From Streptomyces changanensis (GTDB lineage Bacteria; Actinomycetota; Actinomycetes; Streptomycetales; Streptomycetaceae), in contig NZ_CP102332.1 in assembly GCF_024600715.1 (NCBI RefSeq), forward strand, positions 5,332,001 through 5,396,000: a DNA stretch of 64,000 bases, written 5' to 3'. Positions 57,011 to 64,000 of this stretch are shown here, in pieces (position 1 is the stretch's first letter; every line of letters begins with the position of its first letter). The position numbers and the translations under genes are program-made. The notes under the pieces are model-generated. The model was given only the letters and a program-made list of their open reading frames with translations, did not search any database and was not told the origin of the DNA.

Positions 57011-57672
57011 TGCGGGCCGCGGCGCTGGGGGAGGGAGACGACCCCGGCCGTGCCCTCCGCCGGGCCCGGCCCCGACGGCGGCAGCCCCGCCACCTGGCAC
57101 AGCAGGTCACCCCACGCCGTCAGGTGCGCCGCCGTGTCCGGCGCGCCGTTGCGGCCCTCCTGCGGCGTCCAGGACGCCCGGATCTCGATCTGCGTCGCCG
57201 GACGGCGCTCCGCCAGTCCGCCGAAGTAATGGGACCCGGCCCGCGTGACCGTCCCGCTCGCCTCCGCGTACGACAGCCCCCGTGCCTGGAGCGCACCCGT
57301 CAGCCACGACCAGCACACCTCCGGCAGCAGCGGGTCCGCCGCCATCTCCGGCTCCAGCTCGGCCCGCACCAGCGTCACCAGCCGGAACGTCCCGTGCCAG
57401 GCCTCGTGCCCCGCGGGGTCGTGCAGCAGCACCAGCCGGCCGTCCGCGAGGTCCTGGCCGTCCTGGACGGCCGTCGCCTCCAGCGCGTACGCGTACGGGG
57501 CGAGCCGCCGGGGCGGCGGCGACGGCTCCACCTCGAGCTCCGGGCGGAGCCGCGCCGCCCGGAGCGCGTCGACCGCGAGCCGGAAAACGGGCGGCAGCGC
57601 GTCACCGTCCCCGCCGCCCGTGCCCTCGGTGCCGTCGGAGTGATCGGAGAACTGTTCCTGAGCCGCAGCCAT
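57001..57672 (-). CDS. DUF3000 protein
   Basis: A 223-residue actinobacterial protein of unknown function, conserved next to hemE. Seen: [86 protein letters not shown]. No membrane segment or signal. Start ATG 57672 has no ribosome site, but TACTCT lies seven bases before it. Divergent from hemE. No function can be proposed. Confidence 0.8.
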   Translation of the reverse strand: MAAAQEQFSDHSDGTEGTGGGDGDALPPVFRLAVDALRAARLRPELEVEPSPPPRRLAPYAYALEATAVQDGQDLADGRLVLLHDPAGHEAWHGTFRLVTLVRAELEPEMAADPLLPEVCWSWLTGALQARGLSYAEASGTVTRAGSHYFGGLAERRPATQIEIRASWTPQEGRNGAPDTAAHLTAWGDLLCQVAGLPPSGPGPAEGTAGVVSLPQRRGPHHP

Positions 57673-57679
57673 GCGGGGA

Positions 57680-57685
57680 AGAGTA
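57680..57685 (-). promoter_or_regulatory. Leaderless-type -10 box of the DUF3000 gene
   Basis: TACTCT on the minus strand, seven bases before the ATG. Confidence 0.4.
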
Positions 57686-57777
57686 GGCGGAACGGGGCCC
57701 GCGCGCAGGGAGGGACACCCGCCCCCGCGCGGGCCGCCGGGCACGGCCGCGCGCCCGCCCGTGCGAAGATTCTGGGC

Positions 57778-58842
57778 GTGAGTGCCAACACCCGCCCCTC
57801 GGGCCCCCCGACGCAGACGTACGACTCCGCCTTCCTCCGGGCGTGCCGGCGCGAGCCGGTGCCGCACACGCCGGTCTGGTTCATGCGCCAGGCGGGGCGC
57901 TCGCTCCCCGAGTACCTGAAGGTGCGCGAGGGCATCCCCATGCTGGAGTCCTGCATGCGGCCCGAGCTGGTCACGGAGATCACGATGCAGCCCGTGCGCC
58001 GGCACCGGGTGGACGCGGCGATCTTCTTCAGCGACATCGTCGTGCCCCTCAAGGCGATCGGTGTCGACCTCGACATCAAGCCCGGGGTCGGCCCCGTCGT
58101 CGCCGAGCCGATCCGCCGCCGCGCGGACCTGGAGCGGCTGCGCGCGCTCACGCCGGACGACGTCGCCTACGTCACCGAGGCGATCGGCATGCTCACCGGC
58201 GAGCTCGGCGCCACCCCGCTGATCGGCTTCGCGGGTGCGCCCTTCACCCTCGCGAGCTACCTCGTCGAGGGCGGCCCCTCACGCAACCACGAGAACACCA
58301 AGGCCCTGATGTACGGCGACCCCGAGCTGTGGGCCGACCTGCTGGACCGGCTCGCCGACATCACCGCCGCCTTCCTCAAGGTCCAGATCGAGGCCGGCGC
58401 CTCCGCCGTGCAGCTCTTCGACTCCTGGGTGGGCGCCCTCTCCCCGGCCGACTACCGCCGCGCGGTCATGCCCGCCTCGGCGAAGGTCTTCGACGCGGTC
58501 GCCGGGTACGGCGTGCCCCGCATCCACTTCGGTGTCGGCACCGGCGAGCTGCTGGGCCTCATGGGCGAGGCGGGCGCCGACGTCGTCGGCGTCGACTGGC
58601 GCGTCCCGCTGGACGAGGCCGTCCGCCGCGTCGGCCCCGGCAAGGCGCTCCAGGGCAACCTCGACCCGGCCGTCCTCTTCGCCCCGCGCGAGGCCGTCGA
58701 GGAGCAGGCCGACCGGGTGCTGCGGGCGGCGGCCGACCTGGAGGGCCACGTCTTCAACCTCGGCCACGGCGTACTGCCGACGACCGACCCCGACGCGCTG
58801 ACGCGGCTCGTGGAGCACGTCCACACCCGCACCGCGCGGTAG
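57778..58842 (+). CDS. hemE: Uroporphyrinogen III decarboxylase
   Basis: A 354-residue Uro[16 protein letters not shown] near residue 32 is the family signature, with FFSDIVVPL (catalytic Asp region), [27 protein letters not shown] and FNLGHGVLP (conserved His). It makes coproporphyrinogen III from uroporphyrinogen III. Start GTG 57778 lies without a strong ribosome site. With hemQ and the coproporphyrinogen oxidase gene at the right end it forms the coproporphyrin-dependent haem route. Confidence 0.97.
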   Translation: MSANTRPSGPPTQTYDSAFLRACRREPVPHTPVWFMRQAGRSLPEYLKVREGIPMLESCMRPELVTEITMQPVRRHRVDAAIFFSDIVVPLKAIGVDLDIKPGVGPVVAEPIRRRADLERLRALTPDDVAYVTEAIGMLTGELGATPLIGFAGAPFTLASYLVEGGPSRNHENTKALMYGDPELWADLLDRLADITAAFLKVQIEAGASAVQLFDSWVGALSPADYRRAVMPASAKVFDAVAGYGVPRIHFGVGTGELLGLMGEAGADVVGVDWRVPLDEAVRRVGPGKALQGNLDPAVLFAPREAVEEQADRVLRAAADLEGHVFNLGHGVLPTTDPDALTRLVEHVHTRTAR

Positions 58843-58913
58843 CCCGTCCCGGGCCGAGCCCGTCGCGCCCCCGGGCCAGCGGAAACGTCATGTCGGCCTG
58901 ATGGGCCGCGCTC

Positions 58914-59123
58914 CTAGCCCGAGCAGGCGGTGCGCTCGGCCTCCCGCCACTCACAGACGGGGCAGAGCGTGGCGCCCCTGGTCGACTCCGGGTACTCGGT
59001 CGGCTCCCCGCAGAGCACGCAGTCGGCGAACGGCGGCCCGCCCCGGGCGCCCGCCTCCGCCGGTGCCTGCGGCGCGTCCGGCGTGCCGCGGTACGTGTCC
59101 GCGTGACCTCGGCTCTCGTCCAT
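58914..59123 (-). CDS. Small zinc-ribbon-like protein
   Basis: A 69-residue protein with two C-x2-C pairs, CVLCGEP and CPVCEW, separated by about 15 residues, which suggests one zinc site, after a 30-residue polar tail. Start ATG 59123 is preceded by TACAGT and seven bases, a leaderless arrangement. Divergent from the PTH2 gene. Function unknown. Confidence 0.7.
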   Translation of the reverse strand: MDESRGHADTYRGTPDAPQAPAEAGARGGPPFADCVLCGEPTEYPESTRGATLCPVCEWREAERTACSG

Positions 59124-59130
59124 GTGTACG

Positions 59131-59136
59131 ACTGTA
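59131..59136 (-). promoter_or_regulatory. Leaderless-type -10 box of the zinc-ribbon gene
   Basis: TACAGT on the minus strand, seven bases before the ATG. Confidence 0.4.
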
Positions 59137-59210
59137 GTCCTCCGCCCTCTCCCGGCGCGGGTCCCGGAGCCGTCTCCGGACGCCCGGTGGCCGACTGGCA
59201 GACTGGGGCC

Positions 59211-59924
59211 GTGACCAGCAACGACACCGACAGGCCCGCGAGCGATACCCGGGACGCCGCGCCCCAGTTCGTCCTGCCCCTGGTGGTGCGGGTGGAGAAG
59301 GCCGCCCCGCCCGCCCGCACCGACGCGCTGCAGACCGCGGCGCGGGCCGTGCTGGTGCTGCTGACGGACGAGCGCTCCACGGGCGACGGCGCGTGGGCCC
59401 GGGCGGTCAGCGACTGGCAGGACGCCCGCATCCGCAAGGTCGTCCGGCGGGCCAGGGGCGCGGAGTGGCGCCGTGCCGAGCGGTTGCCCGGCATCACGGT
59501 CACCGGGGAGGAGGCCGAGGTGCGGGTCTTCCCGCCCGTGCCCCTCGACGGCTGGCCGAAGGACCTCGCCCGCCTCCAGGTCTCCGGCACCGAGCTCGAC
59601 GACCCCGCAGGGCCGCCCGCGCCCCCGCCCGCGTCGGGGCCGGGACGTGCCGTGCTGTGGCTCAACCCGGAACTGCGCATGTCGACCGGCAAGGAGATGG
59701 CGCAGGTCGGACACGGCGCGCAGCTCCTGTGGTGGGCCATGGACGAGGGGACCCGCGCCGCCTGGCGGGAGGCGGGCTTCCCGCTCGCGGTCCGTACGGC
59801 ACCGCCCGCCCGCTGGGCCGCCCTGGTGGGCAGCGACCGCCCCGTCGTGCGCGACGCGGGTTTCACGGAGGTCGCCCCCGGCTCGGCGACCGTGGTCTCC
59901 GACTTCCCGCTCGGCGCGGCCTGA
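59211..59924 (+). CDS. PTH2-family peptidyl-tRNA hydrolase-like protein
   Basis: A 237-residue protein. The PTH2 signature STGKEMAQVGHGAQLLWWAM is at about 159-178, preceded by RAVLWLNPELRM and followed by FPLAVRTAPPARWAALV, VVRDAGFTEVAPGSATVVSD. The N-terminal 130 residues are an extra domain typical of actinobacterial members. PTH2 enzymes free tRNA from stalled peptidyl-tRNA. GTG 59211 is preceded by CAGACT and six bases (possible leaderless start). Ordinary Pth should also exist elsewhere, so the in vivo role is open. Confidence 0.75.
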   Translation: MTSNDTDRPASDTRDAAPQFVLPLVVRVEKAAPPARTDALQTAARAVLVLLTDERSTGDGAWARAVSDWQDARIRKVVRRARGAEWRRAERLPGITVTGEEAEVRVFPPVPLDGWPKDLARLQVSGTELDDPAGPPAPPPASGPGRAVLWLNPELRMSTGKEMAQVGHGAQLLWWAMDEGTRAAWREAGFPLAVRTAPPARWAALVGSDRPVVRDAGFTEVAPGSATVVSDFPLGAA

Positions 59925-60079
59925 CGGCGCGCGGTCCGGTGGCGCGGTCCGGTGGCGCCCGGGCCGGTGGCGCGCTGCGGCGGGCCGTGGAGCGCCGGCG
60001 TCGGGGGCGTTGAACGCCCCGCCCGTGCCGTACGTACCTCCCAGCGCCGTGAGGCAGGTCGAACGGGTCGGGAGGCACA

Positions 60080-60844
60080 GTGCTGCGGCACATCAACGGA
60101 ACGGCACTCATCATCGCGGCGCTCGTCGCCACGGTCGCGGCGCTCGCGTTCCCCGTCTGGTCGTACGCCGACCGGTCGGGCACCGGGCAGGCCAACCTCA
60201 ACGCGTCGTCCGTGGCCACGCAGTGGGGCCCGCTGTCGGCCACCGACCGGGACTTCCTCGTGAAGGTGCGGCTGGCCGGACTGTGGGAGCTGCCCGCCGG
60301 GCAGCAGGCCGTCGAGCGGGCCCCGACGCAGGCCATCAGGGACGCGGGCGACCACCTCGTGGTCGGCCACACCGACCTCGACCAGCGCGCCCGCGACGTC
60401 GCGGCGAAGCTCGGCGTGGAGCTGCCGAACCAGCCCACCGAGCAGCAGCAGGGCTGGCTGCGGGAGCTGTCCGCGGCGAGCGGGGTCGAGTACGAGACCA
60501 AGTTCGCCAACCTGCTGCGCAACGCCCACGGGAAGGTCTTCGGCCTGGTCGCGCAGGTCCGGCACACCACCCGCAACAGCCTGATCCGCCAGCTCGCCTC
60601 GGACGCCAACCAGACCGTCCTGGACCACATCACCATGCTGGAGGCGACCGGCAGGGTCGACTTCGACGCCATCGCCAACGAGGCCGCCGGCCAGGCCACC
60701 GCCAGTCCCACCGGGCCGCCGGCCCCCAACGGCAACCTGCCGCCCGCGCCGGTCCCCGCCGTGCCCGCGCCCGGGCAGACGTTCACGTCCCTGCCGTCGG
60801 CCCGGCCGGGCCCGCCGACCTCCATCGAGACCACCCGCCCGTGA
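60080..60844 (+). CDS. DUF4142 secreted or membrane-anchored protein
   Basis: A 254-residue protein: an N-terminal hydrophobic segment (ALIIAALVATVAALAFPVWS) serves as signal or anchor, followed by the helical DUF4142 domain (LSATDRDFLVKVRLAGLWEL, AAKLGVELPNQPTEQQQGWL, FANLLRNAHGKVFGLVAQVR) and a proline-rich 45-residue tail. GTG 60080 follows GGGAGG. Function of DUF4142 is not established; envelope location is likely. Confidence 0.85.
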   Translation: MLRHINGTALIIAALVATVAALAFPVWSYADRSGTGQANLNASSVATQWGPLSATDRDFLVKVRLAGLWELPAGQQAVERAPTQAIRDAGDHLVVGHTDLDQRARDVAAKLGVELPNQPTEQQQGWLRELSAASGVEYETKFANLLRNAHGKVFGLVAQVRHTTRNSLIRQLASDANQTVLDHITMLEATGRVDFDAIANEAAGQATASPTGPPAPNGNLPPAPVPAVPAPGQTFTSLPSARPGPPTSIETTRP

Positions 60845-61021
60845 GACCCGGGGCGCCCCCGCGCCCGCCGGTCCGCCGGCCCTTCGTCCTCCGCCGCCGG
60901 TCCGCCGCCCCGTCGGCCGTTCCCGCCGAAGCTCAAATGAAGCTCTGAAAGCGGCGGGGCGCGGTTGGCGGCCCCCGTGACGGGGCCATGACCCCTCCAG
61001 CGGTACGGACGAGGGGGAGAC

Positions 61022-62470
61022 ATGACGGGGCTCGGCATCGGCATCGGGTGGCGTCCGGAGATCGCGGACGCGGTGGAGCGGCTGCCCGGGGTGGAGTGGG
61101 TGGAGGCCGTCGCGGAGAACCTCTGCGCCGGACACCTCCCCGCCTCCCTGGTGCGGCTGCGCGAGCGGGGCGTCACCGTGGTCCCGCACGGCGTGTCGCT
61201 CGGGCTGGGCGGCGCCGGGCGGCCCGACCCGGGACGGCTGGCGCGGCTCGCGGAGACGGCGACCGCCCTGGGCGCGCCGCTGGTGACCGAGCACGTCGCG
61301 TTCGTCCGGGCCGGTGGGCCGCTCACCGCGTCGCCGGCGATGGAGGCCGGCCACCTGCTGCCGGTGCCGCGGACCCGGGAGGCGCTGGACGTGCTCTGCG
61401 AGAACGTCCGCATCGCCCAGGAGGCGCTGCCCGTGCCGCTCGCCCTGGAGAACGTGGCGGCGCTGTTCTCCTGGCCCGACGACGAACTGACGGAGGGCCG
61501 GTTCCTCACGGAGCTGGTCGACCGCACCGGCGTCCGCCTCCTCGTCGACGTGGCGAACCTGCACACCAACGGGGTCAACCGCGGCGACGACCCGTACGAG
61601 GCGCTCGCCGCGCTGCCGGCCGGTGCCATCGCGTACGTGCACGTGGCGGGCGGCGTGCAGCGCGACGGCGTGTGGCACGACACGCACGCCCATCCCGTGC
61701 CGCCGGCCGTCCTGGACCTGCTGGCGGAGCTGGCGTCGAGGGCGGCGCCGCCCGGGGTGCTGCTGGAGCGCGACGACGACTTCCCGCCGGAGGACGAGCT
61801 GGCGGCGGAGCTGGCCACGATCCGCGGCACGGTCACCGCGCCGGGACGGGCGGCGGGTGGAGGGGCGGCGGGTGGAGGGGCCGGACGGGCGGTGGCAGGG
61901 CGGGCGGTGACGGGTCGCGTGGTGGGAACGGCGAGGGGCCGGGCGGCGGGTGGAGGGGCGGCGGTGTCGGGGCCGGTCGCGGGTGGCGCGGCGCTGCGGG
62001 ACGGCGTGACGGCGCCACCGGAAGGGACGGCGGCACTGCCGGAGGGCACGGCGGTCGTGCGGGACGGGGCCCGGGAGCGGCTGGGGCTGGCCCAGGCGGC
62101 GTTGCTGTCGGCGCTCGTGGCGGGGACGCCCGCGCCGGAGGGGTTCGACGGGGCGCGTCTGCGGGTGCAGGCCGGGGCGCTGGTGCGCAAGCGGGCCGGG
62201 GTGGTGGCGAAGGTCGCCCCCGAGCTGCCCGGGCTGCTCGGCGACGGCTACCGTGACGCGTTCGCGGCGTACGCGGGCTCCCGCCCGATGCCGGGCGGCT
62301 ACCGGCAGGACGCCCTGGCCTTCGCCCGGTACGCGCTCGACGCGGGTCTGCCCGGGGACGCGGCCGGGCGGCGCCGGCTGTACCGGTGGTGGGCGGAGCG
62401 GTCGGCCCCCCGCCCGCCGGGCCGGGCGGCGCGGCTGGTGCACGCCGCCCGCGCGGCGCTGGTGCGGTGA
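61022..62470 (+). CDS. MNIO (DUF692) multinuclear iron oxidase-like enzyme with C-terminal extension
   Basis: A 482-residue protein. Residues 1-275 form the DUF692 TIM barrel with likely iron ligands in [57 protein letters not shown] and [14 protein letters not shown] enzymes such as MbnB oxidise cysteine or backbone atoms of ribosomal peptides. A glycine/alanine-rich linker (about 280-335, [13 protein letters not shown]) joins a helical C-terminal domain ([20 protein letters not shown] to the end). No peptide precursor or RRE partner gene is next to it, and the usual streptomycete TIGR04222 neighbour is absent. Start ATG 61022 follows GGGGGA. Confidence 0.85.
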   Translation: MTGLGIGIGWRPEIADAVERLPGVEWVEAVAENLCAGHLPASLVRLRERGVTVVPHGVSLGLGGAGRPDPGRLARLAETATALGAPLVTEHVAFVRAGGPLTASPAMEAGHLLPVPRTREALDVLCENVRIAQEALPVPLALENVAALFSWPDDELTEGRFLTELVDRTGVRLLVDVANLHTNGVNRGDDPYEALAALPAGAIAYVHVAGGVQRDGVWHDTHAHPVPPAVLDLLAELASRAAPPGVLLERDDDFPPEDELAAELATIRGTVTAPGRAAGGGAAGGGAGRAVAGRAVTGRVVGTARGRAAGGGAAVSGPVAGGAALRDGVTAPPEGTAALPEGTAVVRDGARERLGLAQAALLSALVAGTPAPEGFDGARLRVQAGALVRKRAGVVAKVAPELPGLLGDGYRDAFAAYAGSRPMPGGYRQDALAFARYALDAGLPGDAAGRRRLYRWWAERSAPRPPGRAARLVHAARAALVR

Positions 62471-62615
62471 CACCCCTCAACCGCACGAAAATCGGTGACA
62501 CCCTCGGCCGGGCGGGGGAGCGGCGGCGCGGGGGAGGGGCGGGTGGGACGACCCTGGTGCGAGGCCGTGGGAGTGCAAAGTGCCCTGGCGCGGAGGCCCT
62601 GGGGGGTGACGCCGG

Positions 62616-62743
62616 TGCGGCGCGCAGGGAACTGCGCGCCGCACCCGGAGCCGGACCCGGTGTCGCTGGAGCGGCGGACGGTTCGCGTCCGCCGTCTGAT
62701 CTTCCGGGTCGGGGGGCGGCGGCCGGCTGGATGCCCGGCCGCC
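62616..62743. terminator. Three hairpins between the convergent MNIO and hemQ genes
   Basis: Perfect stems TGCGGCGCGCA/TGCGCGCCGCA (62616-62643), GGCGGACG/CGTCCGCC (62673-62693) and GGCGGCCGG/CCGGCCGCC (62718-62743). The last is 18 bases from the hemQ stop. Nothing else is seen in the 290-base gap 62471-62760. Confidence 0.7.
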
Positions 62744-62760
62744 ACCGTGCTGTCGGGCCG

Positions 62761-63474
62761 TCAGGCCAGGCCCGCCACCAGGTCCGCGACCGCCTTGCGG
62801 CGGCCGGTGTAGAACGGGACCTCCTCGCGGACGTGCATCCGCGCCTCGCTGGCCCGCAGGTGGCGCATGAGGTCGACGATGCGGTACAGCTCGTCCGCCT
62901 CGAAGGCGAGGATCCACTCGTAGTCGCCGAGGGAGAACGAGGCGACCGTGTTGGCGCGGACGTCGGGGAAGCCGCGGGCCATCTTGCCGTGGTCGGCGAG
63001 CATGCGGCGGCGGTCCTCGTCGGGCAGCAGGTACCAGTCGTACGAGCGCACGAACGGGTACACGCTGACGTAGTCGCGGGGCGTCTCGTCGGCGAGGAAC
63101 GCCGGGATGTGCGACTTGTTGAACTCGGCCGGGCGGTGCAGCGCCATGTTCGACCACACGGGCTCCAGCGCGCGGCCGAGGCGGGTGCGGCGGAAGAGGT
63201 TGTACGCCTCCTGGAGTTCGTCCGAGGTCTCCGCGTGCCACCAGATCATCAGGTCGGCGTCGGCGCGCAGTCCGGAGAGGTCGTAGGTGCCGCGGACGGT
63301 GACGTCCTTGGCGGCCAGCTGGTCGAACAGGTCCTGGACCTCGTCGGCGTAGCCGCTCCGGTCCTCGGGCAGAGCCTCGCGCAGTCGGAAGACGGACCAC
63401 AGGGTGTAGCGGATGACCTCGTTGAGGTCCTTCGCCTTCTTACCGGCGTTCGGGATCTTTTCGGGCGCACTCAT
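62761..63474 (-). CDS. hemQ: Coproheme decarboxylase HemQ (ChdC)
   Basis: A 237-residue chlorite-dismutase-fold enzyme: [64 protein letters not shown] and [16 protein letters not shown]139 in the [10 protein letters not shown] motif and H162 are the expected catalytic/haem-contact residues. It makes haem b from coproheme, the last step of the route used by actinobacteria. Start ATG 63474 lies ten bases after the upstream gene's stop with no clear ribosome site, so coupling is likely. Confidence 0.95.
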   Translation of the reverse strand: MSAPEKIPNAGKKAKDLNEVIRYTLWSVFRLREALPEDRSGYADEVQDLFDQLAAKDVTVRGTYDLSGLRADADLMIWWHAETSDELQEAYNLFRRTRLGRALEPVWSNMALHRPAEFNKSHIPAFLADETPRDYVSVYPFVRSYDWYLLPDEDRRRMLADHGKMARGFPDVRANTVASFSLGDYEWILAFEADELYRIVDLMRHLRASEARMHVREEVPFYTGRRKAVADLVAGLA

Positions 63475-63484
63475 AGGGCTATTC

Positions 63485-64000
63485 TCACTCGTCGCTCTCG
63501 GTGCTCCGCGCCAGGGTCGGCGTGGCGATGATCTCGTCCGCGGCCCGCCACGCGTCCGCGACCACCGCCGGGACGCCCACGCCGTCGTACGCCGCCCCGC
63601 ACACCCGCAGCGCGGGGAGCGCGGCGACCGCGTCGCGGATCCGGGCGACCCGGCCCAGGTGACCGACGGGGTACTGCGGCAGGCCGCCGACCCAACGGGT
63701 GACCTCGGTGGCCACCGGCCGCGCGGCGAGCCCGACGGCGTCCCCCAGGTCCCGCAGCGACGCCGTGACCAGGTCGGCGTCGTCCCGCTCCAGGTGCTCC
63801 TCCTCGCCGTACCGGCCGACGGAGGCGCGCAGGACGAAGAGGTCGCCGGACCCCTCGTCGACCCACTTCCACTTGTGCCCGGAGAACGTGGACGCCTTGA
63901 TCGTGCGGCCGTCGACCGGCGGTACCAGGAAGCCGGAGCCCTCGGGCAGGCCGGCGAGGTCGGCGCGCCGGAAGGCGAGGGTGACGAGGGCCATCGAGGC
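63485..64000 (-). CDS. hemY: Coproporphyrinogen III oxidase (HemY/CgoX), 3' part
   Basis: The last ~170 residues of a flavin protoporphyrinogen/coproporphyrinogen oxidase; the start is beyond the right edge. Seen: [58 protein letters not shown] and [20 protein letters not shown], the C-terminal FAD-contact motif. It oxidises coproporphyrinogen III before iron insertion; the gene directly precedes hemQ in one operon. Confidence 0.9.
   Translation of the reverse strand, partial: ASMALVTLAFRRADLAGLPEGSGFLVPPVDGRTIKASTFSGHKWKWVDEGSGDLFVLRASVGRYGEEEHLERDDADLVTASLRDLGDAVGLAARPVATEVTRWVGGLPQYPVGHLGRVARIRDAVAALPALRVCGAAYDGVGVPAVVADAWRAADEIIATPTLARSTESDE

Noticed and set aside
60845..61021. RiPP precursor for the MNIO enzyme
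   Set aside because: The gaps on both sides of the gene contain no short frame with a ribosome site and Cys- or Gly-rich core.
58754..62473. A 1239-codon minus-strand open frame opposite PTH2, DUF4142 and MNIO genes
   Set aside because: Composition is Arg/Pro/Ala-rich with no domain; the genes on the other strand have clear motifs and start sites.

Overview
The window is a very GC-rich (about 72-74% by eye) linear stretch with strong third-position G/C bias, GTG starts and WhiI/Rok7B7/NgcEFG/HemQ-type genes, so it comes from a Streptomyces chromosome. Gene content and order from about 12 kb to the end match, from memory, the conserved Streptomyces core around S. coelicolor SCO5998-SCO6041 (murA-like, acnA, ngcEFG, rok7B7, xylFGH, dxs, recQ, fadAB, whiI, hemE, hemQ). 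I ran no searches; product names rest on motifs and remembered family sequences.

Layout. 1-3.8 kb: the end of a phenazine operon (phzE 3' end, phzF, phzG, then a Baeyer-Villiger-type flavoprotein that could be a phenazine N-oxygenase). 4-7.3 kb: an opposing operon of a ribbon-helix-helix protein, a DUF4097 protein and a DrrAB-type ABC exporter. 7.7-11.9 kb: a CocE-type hydrolase divergent from a PadR regulator coupled to an SGNH hydrolase, then a cold-shock protein. 12.1-13.7 kb: an HTH-MurA fusion protein. 14-20.2 kb: an MMPL transporter, a YCII/ECF42 sigma pair, and a domesticated transposase-like protein. 20.8-23.3 kb: a GGPP synthase / UbiA prenyltransferase / ABM cassette. 23.7-26.6 kb: aconitase.

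26.7-44.4 kb is a carbohydrate and precursor block: secreted GH92 mannosidase, NgcEFG-type importer, Rok7B7 regulator, XylFGH importer, then dxs (isoprenoid precursor DXP) and an amino-acid permease. 44.5-48.3 kb holds a NYN-domain protein, recQ and a ~1 kb GC-rich repeat island followed by a small NTF2-like protein. 48.4-54.3 kb: fadB-fadA, divergent from a large-subunit catalase. 54.6-64 kb: RNase D, the sporulation regulator whiI with a recognisable sigma-WhiG promoter, DUF3000, hemE, a zinc-ribbon protein, a PTH2-type peptidyl-tRNA hydrolase, a DUF4142 protein, an MNIO (DUF692) enzyme, hemQ and the 3' part of the coproporphyrinogen oxidase gene.

Points of most interest: the same ATCTC-N6-GAGAT palindrome lies in front of both the HTH-MurA fusion gene and acnA, suggesting the fusion protein controls itself and aconitase; an integrase-fold protein has lost all three catalytic acids; an MNIO enzyme has no visible peptide substrate; several genes carry leaderless-type promoters; and intergenic spaces hold at least five unrelated GC-rich tandem repeats, one of them next to recQ. 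No tRNA, rRNA, CRISPR array or intact insertion sequence was seen.
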